From the NCBI RefSeq assembly GCF_003386195.1, contig NZ_QRDX01000005.1, positions 36,915 through 100,914 of the forward strand: DNA of 64,000 nucleotides, read 5' to 3'. Positions 18,027 to 26,432 of the stretch are shown piece after piece. Every line of letters begins with the position of its first letter. Within the stretch, counting starts at the first letter, position 1. This stretch comes from Seonamhaeicola aphaedonensis. Its GTDB lineage: Bacteria; Bacteroidota; Bacteroidia; Flavobacteriales; Flavobacteriaceae. The notes beneath the pieces are model-generated. The model searched no databases. It was not told where the DNA came from and was given only the letters and a program-made list of their open reading frames with translations. The position numbers and the translations under genes are program-made.

Positions 18027-18745
18027 ATGAATCCTACACATCGAATCTTTTTAATATGTAGCATTTGTTTTAGTTTTGGTCGTACAAGGTGGAGTGTCAG
18101 AAAAATATTCTTTTCAATCTTCAAGCAGAAAACTTTAAGACTATTATCAATGGCAAAGATGTTGGACTTTATTTCTTAAAAAATGGCGCAATCAACACCT
18201 GTCAACCTTAGCAACCATGCGTTTTTCAATTTAGGAGGAAAGCCCTTTGGAACTATACACAATCATATTCTTAAAATAAATGCCGATAGATTTACCTCTG
18301 TTGACGAAATCCTAATTCCATTTGGAGAGAATGCTTTTGTAGAAGGTACTCCATTCGATTTTAGAAAAGGAAATATAATTGGTAAAGATTTGCCATTACA
18401 AGAAAGCAACGAACAGCTTAAAAAAGGAAAGGATACGGCCATAATTTTGTGTTGAATAAAAGTAATGAAGGAATAATGTTGGCCGCCGTTGTGGTAGAAC
18501 CAAAAAACGGAATAAAGATGTAAATTTTCACAGAAGAACCAGGTCTACAATCCTATGGTGGAAATTTCTTTAACGGCTCCGACACAGGTAAATATGGTAA
18601 TAGGCATAACTATCGCGAAGCATTTGCGCTGGAAACTCAACATTTCCCCGATGCTCCAAATCAGGAATTATTTCCATCAATTATTCTGAATCCAGGTGAA
18701 ATTTACCAAAGTAAATCGGTTTTTAAGTTCTCTATCGAATACTAG
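18027..18745 (+). pseudogene. Broken secreted aldose 1-epimerase (GalM-like)
   Basis: Several pieces of a mutarotase are readable in order but not in one frame. A start at 18027 gives a signal-peptide-like MNPTHRIFLICSICFSFG. In another frame comes FKTIINGKDVGLYFLKNGA, the family's N-terminal strands. This jumps directly to TPVNLSNHAFFNLGG (open frame 18183-18455), a motif normally more than 100 residues later, so there is an internal deletion. A frameshift near 18435 is needed to continue into GYGHNFVLNK. A nonsense TAA follows KNGIKM just before IFTEEPGLQSYGGNF, and the end reads ALETQHFPDAPNQELFPSIILNPGE. Intact enzymes interconvert alpha and beta anomers of aldoses. With a deletion, at least two frame changes and a stop, no activity is expected. 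The short open frame 18183-18455 should not be called a gene. Confidence 0.85.
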
Positions 18746-18795
18746 CTGTGTATGGGATATTTTTAAATTGAATATAATTAGCATGATTAATTTCT

Positions 18796-18852
18796 AATAA
18801 AATTAAGAAATTGGGAAGTTTATTGAAATTACGGGTAGTTAGGGTTTGTTAA
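18796..18852 (+). pseudogene. Remnant of the 3' end of a second isomerase gene
   Basis: Reading from 18796 gives 18 codons, NKIKKLGSLLKLRVVRVC, and a TAA at 18850-18852. The intact isomerase ends NKIEMLGSILKLRVVRIC and a stop at the equivalent place (15012-15068). Upstream of 18796 the frame is closed by a TGA at 18784, so only the tail survives. It sits 102 nt before the GH78 gene at 18955. The simplest reading is that an isomerase gene once preceded this GH78 gene and was lost or displaced by a recombination that brought in the 15206-18745 block. Confidence 0.75.
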
Positions 18853-18867
18853 AATTTCATTCTCGTC

Positions 18868-18884
18868 CATGACATTACAGGATA
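18868..18884 (+). promoter_or_regulatory. Direct-repeat operator, site C
   Basis: CAGGATA at 18878-18884 with a related box (CATGACA) exactly 10 bp upstream. It ends 70 nt before the ATG at 18955. A TAAACTTTG sequence (from 18893) downstream resembles the Bacteroidota -7 element. It starts 15 nt after the isomerase remnant. The rest of the gap between 17969 and 18954 outside the pseudogene pieces shows nothing else I can support. Confidence 0.5.
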
Positions 18885-18954
18885 ACTATAATGTAAACTT
18901 TGGTTAATTTTCCGTTTTTAAATCAAAGAAAGTATTTAACACAAACTATCAGTA

Positions 18955-21336
18955 ATGTCAACATCACATAAAACAATTCAATTTCTGATAAACACAATTA
19001 TAGTCTTTTTTTTAACCATTAGTTCTTCAGCTTTTGCTAATAATCCAAATTGGGACAATGCCCAATGGATTTGGCAACAAGAAGACAGCCCTTCTAATAC
19101 TTGGATGAGTTTTAGAAAGACTGTAACACTAGACGAAATTCCTAAAAGCGTTGAAGCTTACATCTCAGTAGATAGTAAATTTTGGCTTTGGATCAATGGA
19201 GACATGGTAATTTTTGAAGGCGGTTTATCTCGTGGGCCAAGTCAAGCTGGTGAGTGGAATCGTAAAGAAAAAATAACACCAGCCAACTCTTGGTATGAAA
19301 CGTTAAACATTCAACCTTATTTAAAAAAAGGAGAAAATACCATTGCTGTTTTGGTGTGGTATTGGGGACGTGAAACCCACAAAGGAACCCATATCGACAG
19401 TGGAAAAGGAGGTTTATTATTTTCTTCAGAAATAGGAAATCAACACTTGGTTTCTGATAGCACTTGGAAGGTTCTACAACATCCAGGTTATGATAATACC
19501 ATTGAACCTGCTAGCAGAATGCTAGTTCAATATAGCGTAAAGTTTAATGCTCAAAAGGGATTAAATGATTGGACAGACCAAGCTTGGTACAGCCAAAGTT
19601 TTAACGATGCTAATTGGGCAGACGCTTCAGAAAAAGGAAAATTAGGAGTAGCTCCATGGTATAATGTTGAAAAAAATATAGTGCCACATTTAATCAATCA
19701 TGGATTGCAGGATTATGCAAATCATGAAGATTTAAAAATCCCTTTTGTTAGTGATGGTACAACTATAAAAGCGAGGTTACCATTCAATAAGCAGGTAACG
19801 CCTTATCTGGAAATTGAAGCCAAAGCAGGAGATAGTATTTTTATCACCACCGATAATAATAGAAATAGTATCCATGCTACATACATTGCCAAAGACGGAT
19901 TACAAAAGTTTGAAAGCTACTCATGGTTTAATGGCCATGAAGTGCAATATACCATTCCTGCAGGCGTAAAAGTAAAGGCGTTAAAATACCGATGGATGAG
20001 TGTAGGTGAAATGGCGGGTAATTTTCAAATAGACGACCCATTTTACAACCGCTTGTGGGATATGGGTAACAATACACTTTTTGTATGTGCTCGCGATAAC
20101 TTTATGGATTGCCCAGACCGTGAACGTGCTCTTTGGATTGGTGATGTAGCAGACCAAACAGGCTATTTGTTTTATGCTATGGATGATGCGGGGCGTAAAC
20201 TTTTAAAAAAGGCCATTTTGCAAACAGTGTATTTTAGTGAGAATGATGTCATTGGCGCTTTAGGCCCATTGCGAGTTCGGGAGTTGGTTTGCCAAAGTTT
20301 ACAGTTTATTGCTCAAGTGGTTTGGCCATATTACTTGAATACAGGTGATAAAGAAACCCTTGAAATTGCTTATCCGTATTTGTACAGGTATTTGGATTTA
20401 TTTCCAATGCGAGACAATGGATTTCCAGAATATAGAAAAAGTAAAAGTCCAGATACTTGGAACTGGTTGGATTGGGGCGTAAAAGGTACTATAGACGAGC
20501 AACCGATACAAATGGCTTTCTACTATTTAGCTTTAAGAAAAGCTAAAAAAATGGCAGAAGTTTTGGGTAAAGAAGATCATATACAATGGTATGATGAGCG
20601 CATGACTTCCATGAAATCGGCTTATGAAAAAGAATTTTGGAAAGATGGTTTTTACAGTAGTAATGCAGCAAAGTTTAAAGACGATCGTGCCAATGCTATA
20701 GCTATTGTATCAGGTATTGCAAACCCAGAATATTACAATCAAATTGTTGACAATGTGTTAATTCCGAACCGGTTTTCTAGCCCGCATTTCGAATGGATGG
20801 CAGAAGAAGCCATGTTTATAGCAGGCAGACCAAAAGCCTCTTTGCAGCGTATGAAAGAAATGTATCAAAGTCAAGTTGATAAAAAGAATATGACGACGCT
20901 TTACGAGAAGTTTCCTGATGGAGGAAGTTACAATCATGCTTGGAATGGTTCCAATACCATATTATCCAAATACGTTGCAGGTGTAAAACCAATTAAAGTG
21001 GCTTGGAGTGAATTTCAAATTATGCCAACAATGGTACATTTTAAGAAGATAGAAAAAACAATCCCAACCGTTAAGGGTAATGTTGTTATTGGGATTAATG
21101 AATCAGATAGCTCTTATCAATTAAACTTAGAATCACCAAATAATACTGATGCAATTATTGGTATTCCTACATCAGAAAAACAAGTTGCTTCAGTTGAAAT
21201 AAACGGAAAAATAGTTTGGAAAAAAGGGAAAGCAAAAAAGAGGATTGCAGGTGTAAGTTATGTTGGTGAAGATGATCAATTTTTGAAATTTAAATTATCT
21301 TCAGGAGAATGGAGTGTAAATGCTGAGTACAAATAA
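18955..21336 (+). CDS. GH78-family alpha-L-rhamnosidase (secreted)
   Basis: 793 residues with a signal peptide ending near SSAFAN. The first domain has the rhamnosidase N-terminal pattern (NAQWIWQQED, FWLWINGDMVIFEGG), and the toroid follows. The catalytic signature is DCPDRERALWIGD with Asp385, Glu390 and Asp397, with the candidate base Glu651 in TTLYEKF. A C-terminal beta domain includes VEINGKIVWKKGK. It is shorter than classical five-domain GH78 enzymes. The gene opens the transcription unit after operator site C and is followed after 20 nt by a close paralogue (21357), so the pair is a tandem duplication. The SPNWxNAxWIWQ start and DCPDRER motif set this pair apart from the other five GH78 proteins in the window, suggesting another subfamily and substrate position. 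Confidence 0.88.
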   Translation: MSTSHKTIQFLINTIIVFFLTISSSAFANNPNWDNAQWIWQQEDSPSNTWMSFRKTVTLDEIPKSVEAYISVDSKFWLWINGDMVIFEGGLSRGPSQAGEWNRKEKITPANSWYETLNIQPYLKKGENTIAVLVWYWGRETHKGTHIDSGKGGLLFSSEIGNQHLVSDSTWKVLQHPGYDNTIEPASRMLVQYSVKFNAQKGLNDWTDQAWYSQSFNDANWADASEKGKLGVAPWYNVEKNIVPHLINHGLQDYANHEDLKIPFVSDGTTIKARLPFNKQVTPYLEIEAKAGDSIFITTDNNRNSIHATYIAKDGLQKFESYSWFNGHEVQYTIPAGVKVKALKYRWMSVGEMAGNFQIDDPFYNRLWDMGNNTLFVCARDNFMDCPDRERALWIGDVADQTGYLFYAMDDAGRKLLKKAILQTVYFSENDVIGALGPLRVRELVCQSLQFIAQVVWPYYLNTGDKETLEIAYPYLYRYLDLFPMRDNGFPEYRKSKSPDTWNWLDWGVKGTIDEQPIQMAFYYLALRKAKKMAEVLGKEDHIQWYDERMTSMKSAYEKEFWKDGFYSSNAAKFKDDRANAIAIVSGIANPEYYNQIVDNVLIPNRFSSPHFEWMAEEAMFIAGRPKASLQRMKEMYQSQVDKKNMTTLYEKFPDGGSYNHAWNGSNTILSKYVAGVKPIKVAWSEFQIMPTMVHFKKIEKTIPTVKGNVVIGINESDSSYQLNLESPNNTDAIIGIPTSEKQVASVEINGKIVWKKGKAKKRIAGVSYVGEDDQFLKFKLSSGEWSVNAEYK

Positions 21337-21356
21337 ATGGATTCTCAGAAAATAGC

Positions 21357-23717
21357 ATGGAACTAAAAAAAAGCACATTCGTATTTTTATTTGCTTTATT
21401 AACTTCAATTTCAGCAATTGCAAATTCGCCTATCTGGGAGAATGCAAAATGGATTTGGCAAGAAGAAGCTGGACCTGCTAATACTTGGGTAGCCTTTAGA
21501 AAAGAATTCAACCTTAAAGAAATTCCTAAAAACGCATTGGCAAATATTGCTGTAGATACCAAATATTGGCTTTGGGTAAATGGTGAAATGGTATTGTTTG
21601 AAGGAGGCTTAGCACGTGGTGCTGCCCCAAATACTAATTATTACGACGAGGTTGATTTAAAATCTTATTTAAAAAAAGGAGAGAATACTATTGCCATTTT
21701 AGTGTGGTATTGGGGAAGAACCCGAAAAGTTCATGACGATAGTGGTAAAGGTGGTTTGTTATTTTATGCCGATTTTGGACAGCAAGTTTTAAAATCAGAT
21801 GATACTTGGAAAATGAAAGTGCACCCTGCGTATGACCCCAAAAGCGGAGGAGGAGGAGGTAGTGCCAATCGCGTCAATGCTTACAATGTAAAATTTGATG
21901 CCCAAAAAAGTTTAGGTGATTGGACAGATAATGCTTGGTACTCGAACAATTATAATGATAAAAATTGGGATAAGCCCATTTTAAAAGGTGTTGCCAATGG
22001 TAAACCTTGGGGGACTTTAGTGAAAAGAGCCATTCCACAATGGAATGATAGGGGTTTGGTAGACTACGAATCTCTTGTACTAAAATCGAATAAAGAGAAG
22101 ATTAATTTACCTTTTAAGAACACAACGGATTCATTACTCGTTATTAGTGCCAAATTGCCTTTTAACAAGCAAATAACGCCCTATTTAAAAGTAAATAGTA
22201 AAGCTGGTAAAACTATTGTAGCAGATATGGAAAATCCCTTCAATATGCTTAAGGGAACTTTTATCACTAAGGATGGTGTACAGGAATTTGAAAGTTATTC
22301 TTGGATAAATGGACATGTTGTAGAATATTCAATTCCTGCTGGAGTGGAAGTATTAGCACTAAAATACAGATGGACCGGAGTAGGAGAAATGACTGGTAAT
22401 TTTGAATGTAGTGACCCTTACTTTTCAAGACTGTGGTGGATGGCAAGAAATACGCTTTATGTTTGTGCAAGAGATGGTTTTATGGACTGCCCAGATAGAG
22501 AACGTGGTTTGTGGATAGGCGATGTGGCCGACCAAACAGGTGCCATTTTTTATTCCCTTGATGATGCAGGGAAGCAACTCTTAAAAAAAGGAATAGACAA
22601 TACTATTGCTTATAGAGCGGGAGATACCATACAAGGCTTAGCGCCTGGTTTTGGTGCTTATCGAGGTAAAAGTAGTGAGCTAACAGGACAAAGTTTACAA
22701 TTTATAGACCAAGTTGTTTGGCAGTATTATTACAATACAGGTGATAAAAAAACTTTAGAAAATGCATATCCGGCCATTTTGAAGTATTTAAAACTCTGGG
22801 AAATGCAATCCAATGGGTTACCCGAACATCGCAAGGGATATGCCAATTGGATTGATTGGGGGATAGACCCAGACCAAGTTCCCGTAAATGTTATTTTGTA
22901 TTACATGGCATTGAATGCCACAAAAAAAATGGCGACTACTTTAGATAAAGAGCAGGATTTAGAATGGTTAAATCCAAGAATAGAGAGTATTAAGGCCAAT
23001 TTTGAAAACGAGTATTGGCAAGGGAACCGTTATGGTAGTAAAGATAAGGTCATTGAAGAACGTACAAGTGCTTTAGCCATGATTAGTGGTTTGGCCAAAA
23101 AAGAACATTACAATATTTTGGTAGATAGTGTTTTAGTACCCGTGCGAAAATCGAGTCCGCATATGGAATGGATGGCAGAAGAAGCCATTATGCTTACTGG
23201 TCAATATGACAAGGGTTTAGAACGTATGAAAGTGCGTTACGAAGAACAAGTAAATATGGAATGGCTAACTACTTTATATGAGAAGTTTTTGCCAAAATTA
23301 AGGGGTACTTATAATCATGCTTGGAATGCTCCCAACTACGTGTTGTCTAGATACATTGCAGGTATTAAACCAACAAGTGTTGCTTGGAAAACCTTTGAGG
23401 TAAAACCAAATTTAGCGCACATGACTTCTGTAAAGCAGGTTGTACCTTCTGTAAAAGGAGACATCACTATGGAAGTTAATAAAACAGCAAGCAAATATCA
23501 ACTAGATTTAATCTCTCCAGATAAAACCACAGCTACAGTTTACATTCCTAAAGAAGACAAAGCAATTTCAAAAATTTTGGTAAATGGTAAAGAAATTTGG
23601 AAAAAGGGGAAATTGAAAACCAAGTTAAAAAATCTAAGTCTCATTGATGAAGATGTTGATTTTATTTCATTTGAGGTTGAGGAAGGAACTTGGAATTTTA
23701 CAGCTGTATATAAATAA
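21357..23717 (+). CDS. GH78-family alpha-L-rhamnosidase, tandem paralogue
   Basis: 786 residues with a signal peptide (LLTSISAIAN). It aligns along its length with the preceding gene: NAKWIWQEEAGPANTW, YWLWVNGEMVLFEGGLARG, DCPDRERGLWIGD (Asp377, Glu382, Asp389) and the base candidate Glu642 in TTLYEKF. It differs by a Gly-rich loop (KSGGGGGSANR) near residue 165, by a longer insertion around residues 240-265, and by a distinct region after AYRAGDTIQGLAPG. Such loop changes near the active site are where specificity differences would be expected. It starts 20 nt after the preceding stop and 14 nt before the DUF1080 gene, so co-transcription is likely. The enzyme should act outside the inner membrane on alpha-rhamnosyl ends. 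Confidence 0.88.
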   Translation: MELKKSTFVFLFALLTSISAIANSPIWENAKWIWQEEAGPANTWVAFRKEFNLKEIPKNALANIAVDTKYWLWVNGEMVLFEGGLARGAAPNTNYYDEVDLKSYLKKGENTIAILVWYWGRTRKVHDDSGKGGLLFYADFGQQVLKSDDTWKMKVHPAYDPKSGGGGGSANRVNAYNVKFDAQKSLGDWTDNAWYSNNYNDKNWDKPILKGVANGKPWGTLVKRAIPQWNDRGLVDYESLVLKSNKEKINLPFKNTTDSLLVISAKLPFNKQITPYLKVNSKAGKTIVADMENPFNMLKGTFITKDGVQEFESYSWINGHVVEYSIPAGVEVLALKYRWTGVGEMTGNFECSDPYFSRLWWMARNTLYVCARDGFMDCPDRERGLWIGDVADQTGAIFYSLDDAGKQLLKKGIDNTIAYRAGDTIQGLAPGFGAYRGKSSELTGQSLQFIDQVVWQYYYNTGDKKTLENAYPAILKYLKLWEMQSNGLPEHRKGYANWIDWGIDPDQVPVNVILYYMALNATKKMATTLDKEQDLEWLNPRIESIKANFENEYWQGNRYGSKDKVIEERTSALAMISGLAKKEHYNILVDSVLVPVRKSSPHMEWMAEEAIMLTGQYDKGLERMKVRYEEQVNMEWLTTLYEKFLPKLRGTYNHAWNAPNYVLSRYIAGIKPTSVAWKTFEVKPNLAHMTSVKQVVPSVKGDITMEVNKTASKYQLDLISPDKTTATVYIPKEDKAISKILVNGKEIWKKGKLKTKLKNLSLIDEDVDFISFEVEEGTWNFTAVYK

Positions 23718-23731
23718 TGTGAAAAAATCTT

Positions 23732-24436
23732 ATGAGAACCAAACAACAAATTTTTATTCTATGTAGTGCTATTCTAATTGGTTTGAGCACTTTAGCACAG
23801 AATAATCAAAAAAATAAAAAACAACTACTAAATACAGATAAAGAGCCAAAGTTAAAAAGTAAAAAATTCAAATCGTTGTTTGATGGAGAAACATTAAATG
23901 GCTGGTCGCCCAAACAAGGAACTATGAAATTTGAGGTCGTCAATGGAGATATTGTCGGTACTTGTAGTGCAGGACCAAGTACTTTTTTATGTACCGATAA
24001 AACGTATACAGATTTTATTTTTACTTGTGAAATGAAATGGGAAGTTGATGGAAATTCAGGTGTTCAAATTCGTTCTCGAATCCGAAAAGACCCCGATAGA
24101 AATACCGTAATTGGTCCACAAGCCGAAATGGAAGATTTGGCAAAAAAAGGACGTGGTTGGTCTGGAGGTATTTATGGTCAAAATTGTGGTGGTTGGTTTT
24201 ATCCATTAAAAGCCCCTGAACATAGACTACTAAAGAATGCTATTGATAGAAGTGGCTGGAACAGACTTACCATTAAAGTAGTAGGAAATGTTTTTAAAAC
24301 TTGGGTAAATGGAATTCCTGCGGCACATTGGATTGATGAAGAAAATGAATATCCAACAGGTTTTATCGGTCTACAGGTTCATGGAGGGAAACAAGGTATT
24401 ATTCATTGGAGAAATTTAAAAATCAGAGAACTGTAA
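23732..24436 (+). CDS. DUF1080 / 3-keto-disaccharide hydrolase-domain protein
   Basis: 234 residues with a signal peptide ending near LSTLAQ and a Lys-rich linker. One concanavalin-like beta-sandwich domain (about residues 48-234) opens with FKSLFDGETLNGWSP, the hallmark start of DUF1080, and continues with NSGVQIRSR, YGPQAE-like GPQAEMED and WNRLTIKVVGN..KTWVNG, ending in IHWRNLKIREL. In characterised relatives the domain cleaves 3-keto-glycosides, working with an oxidoreductase that oxidises C3; others may simply bind sugars. No partner dehydrogenase is complete in the window. The gene lies between GH78 genes and the heparinase-like gene with gaps of 14 nt and 1 nt, so it belongs to this operon. 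Confidence 0.85.
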   Translation: MRTKQQIFILCSAILIGLSTLAQNNQKNKKQLLNTDKEPKLKSKKFKSLFDGETLNGWSPKQGTMKFEVVNGDIVGTCSAGPSTFLCTDKTYTDFIFTCEMKWEVDGNSGVQIRSRIRKDPDRNTVIGPQAEMEDLAKKGRGWSGGIYGQNCGGWFYPLKAPEHRLLKNAIDRSGWNRLTIKVVGNVFKTWVNGIPAAHWIDEENEYPTGFIGLQVHGGKQGIIHWRNLKIREL

Positions 24437-24503
24437 GATGAATGCCAGTTGTTTAACAAGAAATAAACAAAAGTCTTTAGTTGAAAATGCTAAAGCTAAA
24501 TCG

Positions 24504-26432
24504 ATGAATACACCATTGATTTTTTTGTTTTTAGTAATTCTTTCTATTCATTTTTCAATATATGCACAACGTGATTTTTTGGTAGCATCTTGTACTCCTG
24601 AAGAGTTGCAGGAAATGTTAGTGATGGATCAGAAATGGGTAATTTATCCAGACTACAGCAATCGCGAAGCATGGGACAATTTATTGGGAAGTCATAAAGT
24701 AAGCTTGATTGAAAACGGAGAAGCTTATTTAGATTACGAATGGCAAGTGGTTAAAGCAACCGATTATCTCGATTATTCGAGAACGGGTAATCGTCAAACC
24801 ATGCAAGACCCATATTTTGATAATCAAGATGCGATAAGCGCTTTAATTTTAGCTGAATTAGCAGAAGGAAAAGGACGTTTTTTAGATCAGATCATTGATG
24901 GTATATTTATGAATTGCGAAATGACGTCTTGGGTACTATCGGCTCACTTTAAAATTTCGTCCAAAGAAGTTAAAAACCATTTTCCCGATGTAAACGAAAA
25001 CTTAATTGGATTGTATTCCTCGCAAACTGGAGCTATGTTATCTTGGGCACATTATTTTTTTAAAAATGAGTTTGATAAGGTCAATCCACTTATTTCAGAT
25101 CGTATTCAATTTGAAGTAAAAAAGCGCATTTTAGAGCCTTATATGAATATGAACTATTGGTGGACAGCACTTCCTCCTTATGAAAACAAAAAACCAAAAG
25201 TAAACAATTGGAATCCTTGGTGTAATGCCAATTTATTGCAGTGTTTTATGTTGATGGAAAATGATAAGGACAAATTAGCAAAAGCAGTGTATCGGTCTAT
25301 GCAATCGGTAGATATGTTTATTAACGAAGATAAAGACGGTGCTTGCGATGAAGGCCCTGGATATTGGGGTGTTGCTGCAGGAAAAATGTACGATTATTTG
25401 TCATTATTAGAAAAACTCACAGCAGGTAAAATTTCCATTTTTGATAAGCCTGAAATAAAAGCCATGGCAGAATATGTTTATCGAGCTAATGTTGGCAAAG
25501 GTTGGGTCGTTAATTTTTCAGATGCCTCGGCAAAGTCAAAAGGAAATCCTTATTTTGTTTATGGTTTTGGTAAAGCGGTGGCAAGTCAAGATATGATGCA
25601 ATTTGCTGCTTATCTGAAAAAAGAAAACCCTGAGATAAACATTGCTTACAATAGAGATATTGATAGAGCTTTAAGAAATGCAACCATATCTAAAGTACTA
25701 GAAGATACAACACCTGTTTTTAAAACTCCTGAATATTCTTGGTATCCTAAAACAGAATACTGTTTTATGAGTAATGAGGAAGGTCTTTTTCTGGCTACAA
25801 AAGGAGGGTATAATCAAGAAAATCATAACCATAATGATGTTGGGTCATTTATGTTTTATGTAAATGCCACACCCATATTTATTGATACAGGAGTAGGTTC
25901 TTATACCGCCAAAACCTTTGGGCCAGATCGTTATACTATTTGGACCATGCAAAGTAATTATCACAATGTGCCAATGATTAATGGCGTTGCACAAAGTCCA
26001 GGAGCAATTTTTAAAGCTACCAACACACGTTTTAATAAAAATAAAAAGACATTTACTACGGATATTTCTAAAGCATATCCAGAAAGTGCTGAGGTTACGT
26101 CATGGATACGTAACTATCAACTAAAAAAAGATGGGCTAACTATAAAGGATAAATTTTCATTATCCGAAACACTAGCCCCCAATCAATTAAATTTTATGAC
26201 ATGGGGTAAAGTTAATATAGATAATCCAGGCAAAGTTTCAATTCAAATTGAAAAAGAAAAAATAGACTTATTTTATAATGAACAAGAATTCTCGATCGCT
26301 TTAGAATCTATTCCGCTCAATGAGAAAAAGTTGAGTGGTGTTTGGGGGGCAACTATTTACAGGCTTACTCTTACTGCAAAGTCATTGCAAAAAGAAGGCG
26401 AGTATACGTTTCAAATTAAAAAGACCAAATGA
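24504..26432 (+). CDS. Heparinase II/III-like protein, candidate polysaccharide lyase
   Basis: From the ATG at 24504 the product has 642 residues and starts with a clean signal peptide (IHFSIYAQ). An earlier in-frame ATG at 24438, one base after the previous stop, would place 22 charged residues in front, which is less likely. The N-terminal ~380 residues are a helical toroid with WNPWCNANLLQC and DEGPGYWGVAAGKMYDYL. The C-terminal half is the heparinase II/III beta-sandwich type, with HNHNDVGSFMFYVN (His441, His443, Asp445) followed by FIDTGVGSYT. Families with this two-domain fold cleave uronic-acid polysaccharides by beta-elimination. It is the best lyase candidate in the window and would supply the unsaturated ends needed by the GH88 at 30909. 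The substrate is inferred. The 3' end overlaps the next sulfatase gene by 4 nt (ATGA). Confidence 0.82.
   Translation: MNTPLIFLFLVILSIHFSIYAQRDFLVASCTPEELQEMLVMDQKWVIYPDYSNREAWDNLLGSHKVSLIENGEAYLDYEWQVVKATDYLDYSRTGNRQTMQDPYFDNQDAISALILAELAEGKGRFLDQIIDGIFMNCEMTSWVLSAHFKISSKEVKNHFPDVNENLIGLYSSQTGAMLSWAHYFFKNEFDKVNPLISDRIQFEVKKRILEPYMNMNYWWTALPPYENKKPKVNNWNPWCNANLLQCFMLMENDKDKLAKAVYRSMQSVDMFINEDKDGACDEGPGYWGVAAGKMYDYLSLLEKLTAGKISIFDKPEIKAMAEYVYRANVGKGWVVNFSDASAKSKGNPYFVYGFGKAVASQDMMQFAAYLKKENPEINIAYNRDIDRALRNATISKVLEDTTPVFKTPEYSWYPKTEYCFMSNEEGLFLATKGGYNQENHNHNDVGSFMFYVNATPIFIDTGVGSYTAKTFGPDRYTIWTMQSNYHNVPMINGVAQSPGAIFKATNTRFNKNKKTFTTDISKAYPESAEVTSWIRNYQLKKDGLTIKDKFSLSETLAPNQLNFMTWGKVNIDNPGKVSIQIEKEKIDLFYNEQEFSIALESIPLNEKKLSGVWGATIYRLTLTAKSLQKEGEYTFQIKKTK

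Noticed and set aside
18183-18455. A small intact gene with mutarotase similarity
   Set aside because: The family motifs continue in a different frame after 18435, and the N-terminal part lies in other frames before 18183, so this is one fragment of a pseudogene.
21357-23717. Gly-rich stretch near residue 165 as a sign of frameshift or assembly error
   Set aside because: The reading frame is continuous and alignment with the paralogue resumes directly after it, so it is better read as a loop insertion.
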